A stretch of 64,000 nt of DNA from Streptomyces sp. NBC_01460 (lineage in GTDB: Bacteria > Actinomycetota > Actinomycetes > Streptomycetales > Streptomycetaceae): NCBI RefSeq assembly GCF_036227405.1, contig NZ_CP109473.1:620001-684000 (forward strand), read 5' to 3'. The translations under genes were made by a program, and so were the position numbers. Below, one piece after another: positions 57,158-64,000 of the stretch. The notes beneath the pieces are model-generated. The model saw only the letters and a program-made list of their open reading frames with translations, was not told the DNA's origin and searched no databases. How positions within the stretch are numbered: position 1 is the stretch's first letter; each line of letters opens with the position of its first letter.

Positions 57158-57946
57158 TCAGAGGATGGAGCGGCCGACGCCGCCGCAGACGTCGATGCTG
57201 GTGCCGGTGATGTAGGAGGCGCGGGGCGAGAGCAGGGCGACGACCGCGTACGCGACCTCCTCGGCCCGGCCGAGGCGGCCGAGCGCGATGCCCCGGTCCC
57301 CGGCCAGTCCCGCCTGCCAGTCCTCGTACGAGAGGCCGGAGTCCGCGGCCGCGTGACGGCGGGTCCACTGGCCGGTGTCGACGAGGCCGAGGCAGACGGA
57401 GTTGACCCGGATCCCGTCGCCGGCGAGTTCGACGGAGAGGGACTTGGAGAGGTTGAGGATGCCGGCGCGGGCGGCGCTCGTGGTGATCAGGCGGGTCTCC
57501 GGCTGTTTGGCGAGGACCGCGTTGATGTTGACGACGCTCGCCGCTCCGGAGGCGGCGAGGTGGGGGCGCGCGGCCTGGAGGGGGTTGAGCACCCCGGCGA
57601 ACTTCAGCTCCAGTTCGTCGCGCCAGTCCTCGGCGGTGGAGTCGTCGAGTCCCTTCATCCGGGACTGTCCGGCGTTGTTGACCAGTCCGTCGACGCCGCC
57701 GAACTCCTCGGCGGTGCGGCGGACGAAACCGCGGACGGCGCCGGCGTCCCGTACGTCGCACACGCCGGTCAGCAGGCGGTCGCCCGGTGCGCCGAGACCG
57801 GCGACCGCCTCGGCGAGCCGGCCGGCGTCACGGCCGCAGGTGGCGACGCGGGCGCCCTCGTCGAGCAGGGCGCGGACCGTGGCCAGGCCGACGCCCGAGC
57901 TGCCGCCGGTGACCACGATCGTGCGGTCGGCGAGGCCCAGATCCAT
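57158..57946 (-). CDS. SDR-fold protein lacking the YxxxK motif
   Basis: A 262-aa SDR: cofactor loop TGGSSGVGLATVRAL and NNAG are intact and the tail ends in GTSIDVCGGVGRSIL. The catalytic region is altered: Ser position reads NINAVLA and the YxxxK position reads TSAAR, so Tyr and Lys are replaced by Thr and Arg. SDRs with a TSAARAG segment recur in aromatic catabolic clusters, so this is probably a conserved subfamily rather than decay. ATG 57946. It is next to a normal SDR gene. Confidence 0.85.
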   Translation of the reverse strand: MDLGLADRTIVVTGGSSGVGLATVRALLDEGARVATCGRDAGRLAEAVAGLGAPGDRLLTGVCDVRDAGAVRGFVRRTAEEFGGVDGLVNNAGQSRMKGLDDSTAEDWRDELELKFAGVLNPLQAARPHLAASGAASVVNINAVLAKQPETRLITTSAARAGILNLSKSLSVELAGDGIRVNSVCLGLVDTGQWTRRHAAADSGLSYEDWQAGLAGDRGIALGRLGRAEEVAYAVVALLSPRASYITGTSIDVCGGVGRSIL

Positions 57947-57965
57947 AACTCGTGTCTCCTGCGTG

Positions 57966-58721
57966 TCAGTTCATGGTGAAGCCGCCGTTGACGGCGATCA
58001 CCTGTCCGGTCAGATAGCGGGACTCCTCGCCGAGCAGGAAGGAGACGATCCCCGTGAGGTCGTCGGGCTGCTGCGGCCGGGTGATGGCCCGGTTCATGCG
58101 GTAGAGGTCGTGCCGCTCGGCGGGCACGGTCTCGGTGGCCTCGCACTCGGTGAGGCCGGGGGCCACCGCGTTGACGGTGATCCCCTTCCCGCCGAGTTCG
58201 CGTGCCATCGCGCGGGTCAGCGCGATGACGGCGCCCTTGGAGGCGATGTAGTGCGCGAGACGCGGCGAGCCGTACAGCGCGGCGTCCGAGGCAAGGTTGA
58301 CGATCCGGCCGGGCCCGGTGAGGAGCGGGTACAGGGCCTTCGACACGAGCCAGGGGCTGCGGGCGTTGACCGCCATCAGCCGGTCCCACACCTCGATGTC
58401 GATGTCCTGGAACTCGCGTCCGCCGACACCGTTGGCGAGCGCCGCGTTGTTGACGAGGCCGTACAGCGGGCCCAGATCGCGCACGGCGTCGGCGAGCGCC
58501 TCCACGGAGGCGGGGTCGGCGACGTCGCAGCGTACGAAGTGGGCGTCGAGGCCCTCCGCACGCAGCTCGGAGGCGGCGTGCTCGCCACGCTCGCGTTCCA
58601 GTTCCGCGAGGACGACCCGGAAGCCGTCGGTGCCCGCCCGACGGGCCATGGCCAGTCCGAGGCCACGGCCCGCTCCGGTGACGACGACGGTGCGCCGGCC
58701 TGCCGGGGGCAGGTCAGCCAC
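57966..58721 (-). CDS. Short-chain dehydrogenase/reductase
   Basis: A 251-aa classical SDR with TGAGRGLGLAMARR, NNAA, catalytic Ser in NLASDAALYG and YIASK for Tyr/Lys, ending NGGFTMN. GTG 58721 overlaps the cupin stop by 8 bases. Likely oxidises an alcohol or cis-diol intermediate; forms a pair with the motif-lacking SDR 19 bases downstream. Confidence 0.88.
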   Translation of the reverse strand: MADLPPAGRRTVVVTGAGRGLGLAMARRAGTDGFRVVLAELERERGEHAASELRAEGLDAHFVRCDVADPASVEALADAVRDLGPLYGLVNNAALANGVGGREFQDIDIEVWDRLMAVNARSPWLVSKALYPLLTGPGRIVNLASDAALYGSPRLAHYIASKGAVIALTRAMARELGGKGITVNAVAPGLTECEATETVPAERHDLYRMNRAITRPQQPDDLTGIVSFLLGEESRYLTGQVIAVNGGFTMN

Positions 58722-59235
58722 GGGTCACGCCGTGCATCGGCGAGTACTCGGGGTAGGTCGGCACCTGCGGCTTCTGCGTGCCGATGACGACGCAGAACAG
58801 GGCGTCGGTGTCGCCCTCGTTCTTGAGGGACCGGGTGACACCCGCCGGGACGACGATCATGTCGCGGTAGCCCAGGGTGCGGTACTCGGCCTCCTCGGCA
58901 CCCCGGTGGATGCCGACCTTGACCTCGCCCTCCAGGACGAAGAAGGCCTCCTCGACGTCGTGGTGGGTGTGGGCCGGGCCCTCGGCGCCGGGCGGCAGCA
59001 GCATGTTGGAGAAGGTGAAGCCGCCCGACGGGAGGATGCGGCTGTCGCTCTCGTGGTTGCCGGTCGCGCCGGAGCCGACGTAGCGGATCTGGCCGCGGCG
59101 GAACTGCGCGCCGGCCTTCTCCTGGAAGGAGAGGGTGTCGAAGTCGGCGACCCGGGAGGCCTTGGTGGCGATGAGGGAGTCGGTGTACGCGGAGAGGTCG
59201 TCGCCGTTGTCGTACGCGTCGGTGGTGAGAGGCAT
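58714..59235 (-). CDS. Cupin protein with incomplete metal site
   Basis: A 173-aa single-domain cupin. Motif 1 is good (GAEGPAHTHHDVEEAFFVLEG: two His and the Glu), but in motif 2 the usual metal His is replaced by Arg (VPAGVTRSLKN). It could bind metal with three ligands or act without catalysis, for example as a binding or isomerising protein. Tightly coupled to the downstream SDR gene. ATG 59235. Confidence 0.85.
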   Translation of the reverse strand: MPLTTDAYDNGDDLSAYTDSLIATKASRVADFDTLSFQEKAGAQFRRGQIRYVGSGATGNHESDSRILPSGGFTFSNMLLPPGAEGPAHTHHDVEEAFFVLEGEVKVGIHRGAEEAEYRTLGYRDMIVVPAGVTRSLKNEGDTDALFCVVIGTQKPQVPTYPEYSPMHGVTRG

Positions 59236-59246
59236 GGTGGAGGCTC

Positions 59247-60044
59247 CTATTCAGGGATGGATGCGGTGATGCGGAGGTGGGAGAGCACCCAGGCGTCGAA
59301 GTGGCCCGGCTGCTCCTGGTTGGCCAGGTGACCGGCGTCCTTGACGATCACGTAGGCGGTCCTGTGGATGGCCCCGGCGATGGCCTGGCTCGCCTCGGTG
59401 CCGGTGACCCGGTCCTGTTCGCCGCAGAGCACGAGGGTGGGGGCGGCGATCGAGGGGAGCTCGGCCCGCAGGTCGGCGGAGGCCATGGACTCGGCGGCGT
59501 AGGCGTAGCCCGGCAGCCGTACGGAGTCGGCCATGGTGTCCACGACGCGGCGCACCAGGTCGTCGGGCGCGCCGGGCGAGACGAGCCGGGGGCCGCGGGC
59601 CTCGGCGAACGCCCGGGGGCCCAGTTCGGCGAGGTCGGCCGTCCTGGCGCGCATGCCGGCCGCCTTGGCCTCGTCGGTGCCCGAGCCTGGGCTGGAGTCG
59701 GCGACGATCAGCGAGGCGACGAGCTCCGGGTGACGGGTGGCGAGCCGCAGCGCGATCACACCGCCCCAGGACACGCCGAGGACGTGGGCGCTGTCGGCGC
59801 GCTCACGGATGAGCGCGGCGGCCGTGTCGGCGTAGTCGTCGAGGCTGACCGGACCGGCTGGGTCGGGGGACCTGGCGTAGCCGGGGGCGTCCCAGGCCAC
59901 GACCCGTGCGTAGGCGGAGAGTTCGGCGAGCTGCGGGGCGAAGGCCGCCGAGGAGGAGCCGATGCCGTGCAGGCAGAGCAGCAGCGGGCCGTGGTCGCCC
60001 GCCTCCTCGACGTGGACACCGGCGGCGGCGAGGGCGGCGCTCAC
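59247..60044 (-). CDS. Alpha/beta hydrolase (meta-cleavage-product hydrolase-like)
   Basis: A 265-aa serine hydrolase. LHGIGSSSAAF oxyanion region, nucleophile GVSWGG, acid in GEQDRVT and His in DAGHLAN. Resembles MhpC/BphD-type C-C bond hydrolases that split ring-fission products, consistent with the extradiol dioxygenase two genes upstream. GTG 60044 overlaps the stop of the dehydrogenase-like gene by 4 bases. Confidence 0.87.
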   Translation of the reverse strand: MSAALAAAGVHVEEAGDHGPLLLCLHGIGSSSAAFAPQLAELSAYARVVAWDAPGYARSPDPAGPVSLDDYADTAAALIRERADSAHVLGVSWGGVIALRLATRHPELVASLIVADSSPGSGTDEAKAAGMRARTADLAELGPRAFAEARGPRLVSPGAPDDLVRRVVDTMADSVRLPGYAYAAESMASADLRAELPSIAAPTLVLCGEQDRVTGTEASQAIAGAIHRTAYVIVKDAGHLANQEQPGHFDAWVLSHLRITASIPE

Positions 60045-60838
60045 AGGATCTGCCCGGTCCGGCCGGCGAGCGCGGCGAGGCTGCGCAGCACGGCGTACGG
60101 CACCACCTGGCTGGTGGCCGGGTTGCCCGGGTCGGGCAGGTGCGCGACCTCGAAGCGGTACGTGCCGTGTCCGCCGGACGCCTCGATCACGTGGCGGGTG
60201 TGGTGCGCCGCCGGGTCGGCGACGACCTGGACCCGCACAGCGTCCAGGTCGCCGACGGCCAGCGCGACCGAGGCGGCCACGTTCGTCGACTTGGGGAACT
60301 TGACCGGCACCTCGCGGGCGGTCCCGGACATGACCTCGACGGGACCGGTCGCCGTCCGCATCCGGTCCAGCAACTCCTGCCCCATCCACGGCTGTTCGAG
60401 GGTGGACGGCAGCTTGGTGGTGGTCAGCCGCACCTCGTCGAGCGGGCCGAGGGAGCGCACGGCCTGGAGCAGGTCGAGGCCGCCGACGGCGCCGCCGGTG
60501 AAGTACACGCGGCCGGGTCCCGCGGCCAGCAGCCGCTTCGTGAGCTCGTCGTCGGTCAGGGCGCCGGTGGAAGCGATCAGCAGATCGGTGCCGGAGGCCA
60601 GGACCCGCTCGCCCCACTCGCGCACGACGCCCTGTCCCGCGGCCTCGACGATCAGGTCGCAGGACTCCATGGCCTCCTCGAAGGTCGCCTGCCGCACGGG
60701 GGCGGCCTCGCCGAGCGGGCGGTTGTCGACGACGCAGACCAGCTCGGCGCCGGTCACCCGGCCTTCGGCGAGCGCGGCGCCGACCACCCGGCCGATGGCA
60801 CCCCAGCCGACGACGGCGACCTTGCGTACGGTGCTCAT
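60041..60838 (-). CDS. Aspartate-dehydrogenase-like (DUF108) protein
   Basis: A 265-aa protein with a Rossmann motif VVGWGAIGRVVGAAL and the aspartate dehydrogenase C-terminal domain (about 155-250; STNVAASVALAVG, HVIEASGGHGTYRFE). Aspartate dehydrogenase homologues normally make iminoaspartate for NAD synthesis; inside a catabolic operon it more probably acts on another amino or keto acid intermediate. ATG 60838 overlaps the dioxygenase stop by 4 bases. Confidence 0.87.
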   Translation of the reverse strand: MSTVRKVAVVGWGAIGRVVGAALAEGRVTGAELVCVVDNRPLGEAAPVRQATFEEAMESCDLIVEAAGQGVVREWGERVLASGTDLLIASTGALTDDELTKRLLAAGPGRVYFTGGAVGGLDLLQAVRSLGPLDEVRLTTTKLPSTLEQPWMGQELLDRMRTATGPVEVMSGTAREVPVKFPKSTNVAASVALAVGDLDAVRVQVVADPAAHHTRHVIEASGGHGTYRFEVAHLPDPGNPATSQVVPYAVLRSLAALAGRTGQIL

Positions 60839-61845
60839 GCGGTGGCCTCCTGGGCGTCTACGGGTGCGAGCGGGTCCGGGCCCTCGGCCTCTACGGGTGA
60901 GAGCGGGCCGGGGCCCTGGGTGTCGGCGGAAGCGAGCGGGCCGGGGTCCGGGGAGCCGGCCATGCTGCAGCGGATGTCCTTCGAGGGCGGGCCGGCCGTC
61001 CCCCACAGGTCGGAGAGCTCGGGGACCCGCCGCCACACCCGGGCGATCCAGGCGTCCTCGACGATCTGGGCGACCTCGGAGGTGTACTCGCAGACCAGCC
61101 CGGACGGGTCGGTGAAGTAGGAGAAGGTGTTGTTCCCGGGACCGTGGCGGCCGGGTCCCCACTGGGGGGTGATCCCGTGGTGGCGCAGCCGCCCCAGGCC
61201 CCGCATGAAGTGGTCGACCGAGGTCATCTCGTACGCCACGTGGTTCAGCGAGGTCCACTCCGCCTGGTTGAAGGCGATGCAGTGGTGGTCGCTGTTGCAG
61301 CGCAGGAACGCCATCTGGTGCTCGGACCAGTCGGAGACGCGCAGCCCGAGGACGTCGCGGTAGAAGGCGACCGCGGCGTCGATGTCGGTGGTGTTGAGCA
61401 CGGCGTGGGTCACCCCGACGGGCACGGCACCGTCCCGGCCGCGTGGCGTGACCGCCTCGACCTGGGCGCTGATCTCGATGAGACGGCCCTCGGGATCGGT
61501 GAACCGCAGTCCGTAGCCGCCGCCGGCCTGGTCCAGGGGGCCGGGTCCGGTGACGGGCACGATCGAGCGCGCCTCGAGGCGCCGGGCCGCGAGGTCGACC
61601 TCGGCGGGTGTGGCGACGGCGAAGGCGATCCGGCCGAGGCCGACGCGGTCGCGCTCGGTGAGGTGGAGGACGTGGTGCTCGTCGCTCGTACCGCGGAGCC
61701 AGCGGGCGCCGGTGTCGGACTCGACGGTCTCGAGGCCCCAGACGTCCTCGTAGAAGTCGGCGGCCTCGGTGAAGGCCGGGGTCTGCAGCTCGACGTAGCG
61801 GAGCGAGCGGAGCCGGGCGATCGGACCGGGCGGTGGTTGGTGCAT
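60835..61845 (-). CDS. Two-domain extradiol (VOC) dioxygenase
   Basis: A 336-aa type I extradiol dioxygenase. Two VOC modules: an N-terminal non-metal one (about 12-130) and a C-terminal catalytic one (about 142-270) with iron ligands His147 (GVTHAVL), His202 (LNHVAYE) and Glu253 (CEYTSE). Catechol 2,3-dioxygenase-like ring cleavage is expected. The last 42 residues are a Pro/Ala/Glu tail built from three imperfect 11-13-residue repeats, unusual for this family. ATG 61845. Second gene of the operon. Confidence 0.9.
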   Translation of the reverse strand: MHQPPPGPIARLRSLRYVELQTPAFTEAADFYEDVWGLETVESDTGARWLRGTSDEHHVLHLTERDRVGLGRIAFAVATPAEVDLAARRLEARSIVPVTGPGPLDQAGGGYGLRFTDPEGRLIEISAQVEAVTPRGRDGAVPVGVTHAVLNTTDIDAAVAFYRDVLGLRVSDWSEHQMAFLRCNSDHHCIAFNQAEWTSLNHVAYEMTSVDHFMRGLGRLRHHGITPQWGPGRHGPGNNTFSYFTDPSGLVCEYTSEVAQIVEDAWIARVWRRVPELSDLWGTAGPPSKDIRCSMAGSPDPGPLASADTQGPGPLSPVEAEGPDPLAPVDAQEATA

Positions 61846-61877
61846 GGGGTCCCTCCAGGACGGGCGGGGATGCCGGG

Positions 61878-63362
61878 TCAGTTGGCCCAGGGAAGCGGGT
61901 GGTCCGAGATGCCCCAGTACAGGGACTTCTGGCGCTGGTAGGCGCGGATCGCGTCGCGGCCCTTCTCCGTGCCGAGGCCGCTGTCCTTCCACCCGCTGAA
62001 GGGGGTGGAGGCACTGAACTGCTTGTAGGTGTTGATCCAGACGGTTCCGGCCTCGATCCGGCGGGCCAGCGCACCGGCGGCGCGGAGGTCGCGGGTCCAG
62101 ATGCCGCAGGCCAGGCCGTAGACGGAGTCGTTGGCCTGGCGGACCAGGTCGTCCTCGTCGTCGTAGGGCAGGGCGACCAGGACGGGGCCGAAGATCTCCT
62201 CCTGGCAGGTGCGCGAGGTGTTCGCCAGGCCGTCGAGGACGGTGGGCAGGTAGTAGGCCCCGTCCTCGTACAGCTCCCCCTCGGGGGCCGAGCCGCCGCA
62301 CAGCACGCGGGCGCCCTCGGAGCGGGCGAGGTCGACGTAGGCGGCGACGGAGTCGCGGTGGCGGTGGTGGACCAGGGGGCCGACCTGGGTGGTGGGGTCG
62401 GTGCCGGGGCCGACCCGCAGCCCGGCCGCCCGCTCGACGAGTGCGCCGACGAAGGAGTCGTAGATCTCCCGCGCCACGAAGAGTCTCGAACCGGCGATGC
62501 AGGACTGGCCGCTGGACGAGAAGATCCCGAACAGCACGCCGGCCAGGGCCTGTTCGATGTCGGCGTCGGCCCGCACGATCGTCGCCGACTTGCCGCCCAG
62601 TTCCAGCGAGGCGGGGATCAGCTTCCGCGCGGCGGTCTCCGCGATGGACCGCCCGGTCTCCGTGCCTCCGGTGAATCCGATACGCCCGACGAGCGGGTGG
62701 CGTACGAGGGCGTCACCGACCACCCGGCCGCTGCCTGGCAGCACGGAGAACAGTGCGGCCGGCAGCCCGAACTCGCCGAGCGCCCGGAAGATCAGCTTCC
62801 CGAGCGCGAGGGAGACCAGCGGGGTCCAGGCGGCGGGCTTGAGGATCACCGCGTTACCCGCGGCGAGGGCTGGGGCGATCTTCTGCGCGTCGCTGGCGAC
62901 CGGGGAGTTCCAGGGGTTGATCGCGCCGACGACCCCGATCGGCTCGTGCGTGCTCACGGTGGCGTACGGGCCCCGGGACGGGGTCACGGACTCCTCGGTG
63001 GTCTCCAGGACGGCCGCCATGTAGCGGAAGGTGCCCGCCGCGCTGAGCGCGAGGGCCCTGGTCTCGGTGAGCGTCTTGCCGGTGTCCGCGGTCTGCAGGG
63101 CGGAGAGCTCGTCGGCGGCCTGCTCGGTGAGCTCGCCGATCCGATGCAGCAGCCGGGCCCGTGCGTGGGCGGGAAGGTCGCGCCAGGCAGGGTCTGCCAC
63201 GGCTTCGGCGGCGGCCAGGGCCGCTTCCGCGACCTCGTCCGCGGATGCGGAGTGGACGGTGGCGAGCACGCGGCCGGTGGCCGGGTCGACGGTGTCGACG
63301 GGCTCGCCCGCACCGCGCCGCCACTGGCCCGCGATCAGGATGTCGGTGGGGAACTGCGGCAC
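61878..63362 (-). CDS. Aldehyde dehydrogenase
   Basis: A 494-aa NAD(P)-dependent aldehyde dehydrogenase: NPWNSP substrate channel, Glu in LELGGKSA, catalytic Cys in SSGQSCIAGSR, and FGPV near the end. Best role is oxidation of a semialdehyde from ring cleavage or of an aromatic aldehyde. GTG 63362 with GGAGG 9 bases upstream. First gene of the leftward operon, facing the divergent MFS gene. Confidence 0.93.
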   Translation of the reverse strand: MPQFPTDILIAGQWRRGAGEPVDTVDPATGRVLATVHSASADEVAEAALAAAEAVADPAWRDLPAHARARLLHRIGELTEQAADELSALQTADTGKTLTETRALALSAAGTFRYMAAVLETTEESVTPSRGPYATVSTHEPIGVVGAINPWNSPVASDAQKIAPALAAGNAVILKPAAWTPLVSLALGKLIFRALGEFGLPAALFSVLPGSGRVVGDALVRHPLVGRIGFTGGTETGRSIAETAARKLIPASLELGGKSATIVRADADIEQALAGVLFGIFSSSGQSCIAGSRLFVAREIYDSFVGALVERAAGLRVGPGTDPTTQVGPLVHHRHRDSVAAYVDLARSEGARVLCGGSAPEGELYEDGAYYLPTVLDGLANTSRTCQEEIFGPVLVALPYDDEDDLVRQANDSVYGLACGIWTRDLRAAGALARRIEAGTVWINTYKQFSASTPFSGWKDSGLGTEKGRDAIRAYQRQKSLYWGISDHPLPWAN

Positions 63363-63450
63363 GGGTGGACCTCCGGACGAGGCGGAAAAGGGGTGAACTC
63401 CGGGCGGGGGCAGGCTTGTCGGATTGCCGCCACCTGACTGCCGAAGCACT

Positions 63451-63474
63451 AGAAATCTAAGTGCTTAAGTTTCT
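63451..63474. promoter_or_regulatory. Imperfect 24-bp palindrome at the divergent promoter
   Basis: Arms AGAAATCTAAG and CTTAAGTTTCT around TG, two mismatches, with core TAAG-TG-CTTA. Lies 89 bases upstream of the aldehyde dehydrogenase start. A second TAAG-N2-CTTA core occurs at 63573. Confidence 0.65.
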
Positions 63475-63543
63475 CGACACAAGCCCCCGAGGCGAAATCG
63501 TTGCCCGCACGGCCTTGAGCACCGCATCCACGGCCTCGATGAT

Positions 63544-63558
63544 GGGGACCGGGTCCCC
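63544..63558. promoter_or_regulatory. 15-bp palindrome at the divergent promoter
   Basis: GGGGACC, G, GGTCCCC: perfect 7-bp arms. Could be an operator or a stable leader hairpin for the MFS transcript. Confidence 0.5.
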
Positions 63559-63572
63559 GGGAACACAGTTCC

Positions 63573-63582
63573 TAAGCTCTTA
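63573..63582. promoter_or_regulatory. Second TAAG-N2-CTTA site
   Basis: TAAGCTCTTA, the same core as in the palindrome at 63451, about 70 bases before the MFS start. Two sites, one for each direction, fit a shared regulator. Confidence 0.55.
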
Positions 63583-63652
63583 ACCATTGACCGCTTAGAT
63601 ATAGCCCCCCTACTGTCGCCGGAACTCATCTGCCCGCGGAAGGACACCCTCC

Positions 63653-64000
63653 ATGACGACTGTGGCCGGCAAACCCGCTCTCGGCTCCATTGCCGCGAGA
63701 CTCGAACGACTGCCGCACTCGCGCTGGCACGTCAAGGTCCGGTTCCTGATCGGCGCCGTCACCTTCTTCGAGGCCTTCGATCAGCTGCTGGCCGCGTCCG
63801 CGCTGCCCGTCCTGATGAAGGAATGGCACCTGAGCACCGGGCAGGCCACCTTCGCCGTCACCTCCGCCTCGATCGGCATGCTGCTCGGCGCACTGGCCGC
63901 CGGATGGCTCGGGGACCGCATCGGCCGGGTCCGCACCGTCGCCCTGGGCGTCGCCGTCACCGGCTTCGCCAGCCTCGCCGTGGCGTTCTCCGGCAGCATC
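63653..64000 (+). CDS. MFS transporter, N-terminal part (cut by window edge)
   Basis: The first 116 codons of a major facilitator: three hydrophobic segments and the MFS loop GDRIGRVRTVAL after TM2. The N-terminal VRFLIGAVTFFEAFDQLLAA (Asp in TM1) is typical of the aromatic-acid:H+ symporter and related families. ATG 63653. Divergent from the ring-cleavage operon, it is the likely importer of the aromatic substrate. Confidence 0.87.
   Translation, partial: MTTVAGKPALGSIAARLERLPHSRWHVKVRFLIGAVTFFEAFDQLLAASALPVLMKEWHLSTGQATFAVTSASIGMLLGALAAGWLGDRIGRVRTVALGVAVTGFASLAVAFSGSI

Overview
This 64 kb window is high-GC actinobacterial DNA, almost certainly a Streptomyces chromosome. Evidence: strong GC bias at third codon positions, GTG/TTG starts, a WhiB-like (Wbl) protein, an XRE-DUF5753 regulator with an ATP-binding partner, SpoIIE/PP2C sensor phosphatases, DUF6221 paralogues, an SAV2177-type methyltransferase, a type III PKS operon of the srsABC type, and sugar ABC importers without their own ATPase. 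The content (secreted polysaccharide enzymes, sugar uptake, specialised metabolism, aromatic catabolism, transposase remnants) fits an accessory or arm region rather than the housekeeping core. No rRNA, tRNA or CRISPR array was seen.

Left part (1-13.2 kb): a GH92 alpha-mannosidase running off the left edge with a LacI-type palindrome in its leader; an ArsR-MFS pair with two tandem operators; a quercetinase-type cupin behind a 41-bp palindrome; a hydrolase, a methyltransferase and a MarR regulator. Then comes an island-like stretch bounded by two decayed transposase fragments (IS481-like near 7.8 kb, Tn3-like near 11 kb). It holds two IPT/TIG repeat proteins without signal peptides and a secreted Ig-like protein. 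Just beyond the Tn3 remnant lie a NADAR protein and two overlapping DUF6221 genes.

Middle (13.2-31.2 kb): a secreted rhamnogalacturonan lyase (PL11), a YkvA-like protein, a Wbl protein, a divergent XRE-DUF5753/ATP-binding pair sharing a perfect 20-bp palindrome, RNase HI, short-chain dehydrogenases, cyclophilin, a lamin-tail protein, a third DUF6221 gene and a PAS/GAF/PP2C phosphatase. A polyol (mannitol/sorbitol-like) operon follows: DeoR regulator, binding lipoprotein, two permeases, zinc dehydrogenase and PfkB sugar kinase, with overlapping start and stop codons.

31.2-48 kb: a secreted lysyl-oxidase-like protein with a His-rich linker, two methyltransferases, a membrane sensor phosphatase with its own HATPase domain, an MMPL exporter, a DUF2071 protein, an srsABC-like phenolic-lipid operon facing a UbiA prenyltransferase gene, and a second sugar ABC importer.

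Right part (48-64 kb): an AurF-like diiron oxygenase gene followed by a ferredoxin-ferredoxin reductase fusion; a G-rich 8-bp tandem repeat; an iron-box-like site ahead of a MarR gene; a regulator/SDR divergent pair; and an eleven-gene leftward operon (53.3-63.4 kb). That operon encodes a Rieske oxygenase, a 74-aa HTH-like protein, a reductase, a ThDP decarboxylase-like enzyme, two SDRs, a cupin, an alpha/beta hydrolase, an aspartate-dehydrogenase-like protein, a two-domain extradiol dioxygenase and an aldehyde dehydrogenase. It is divergent from an MFS transporter gene cut by the right edge. It reads as a complete ring-cleavage pathway for an aromatic compound whose identity I cannot name, and it is the best candidate here for an undescribed system.
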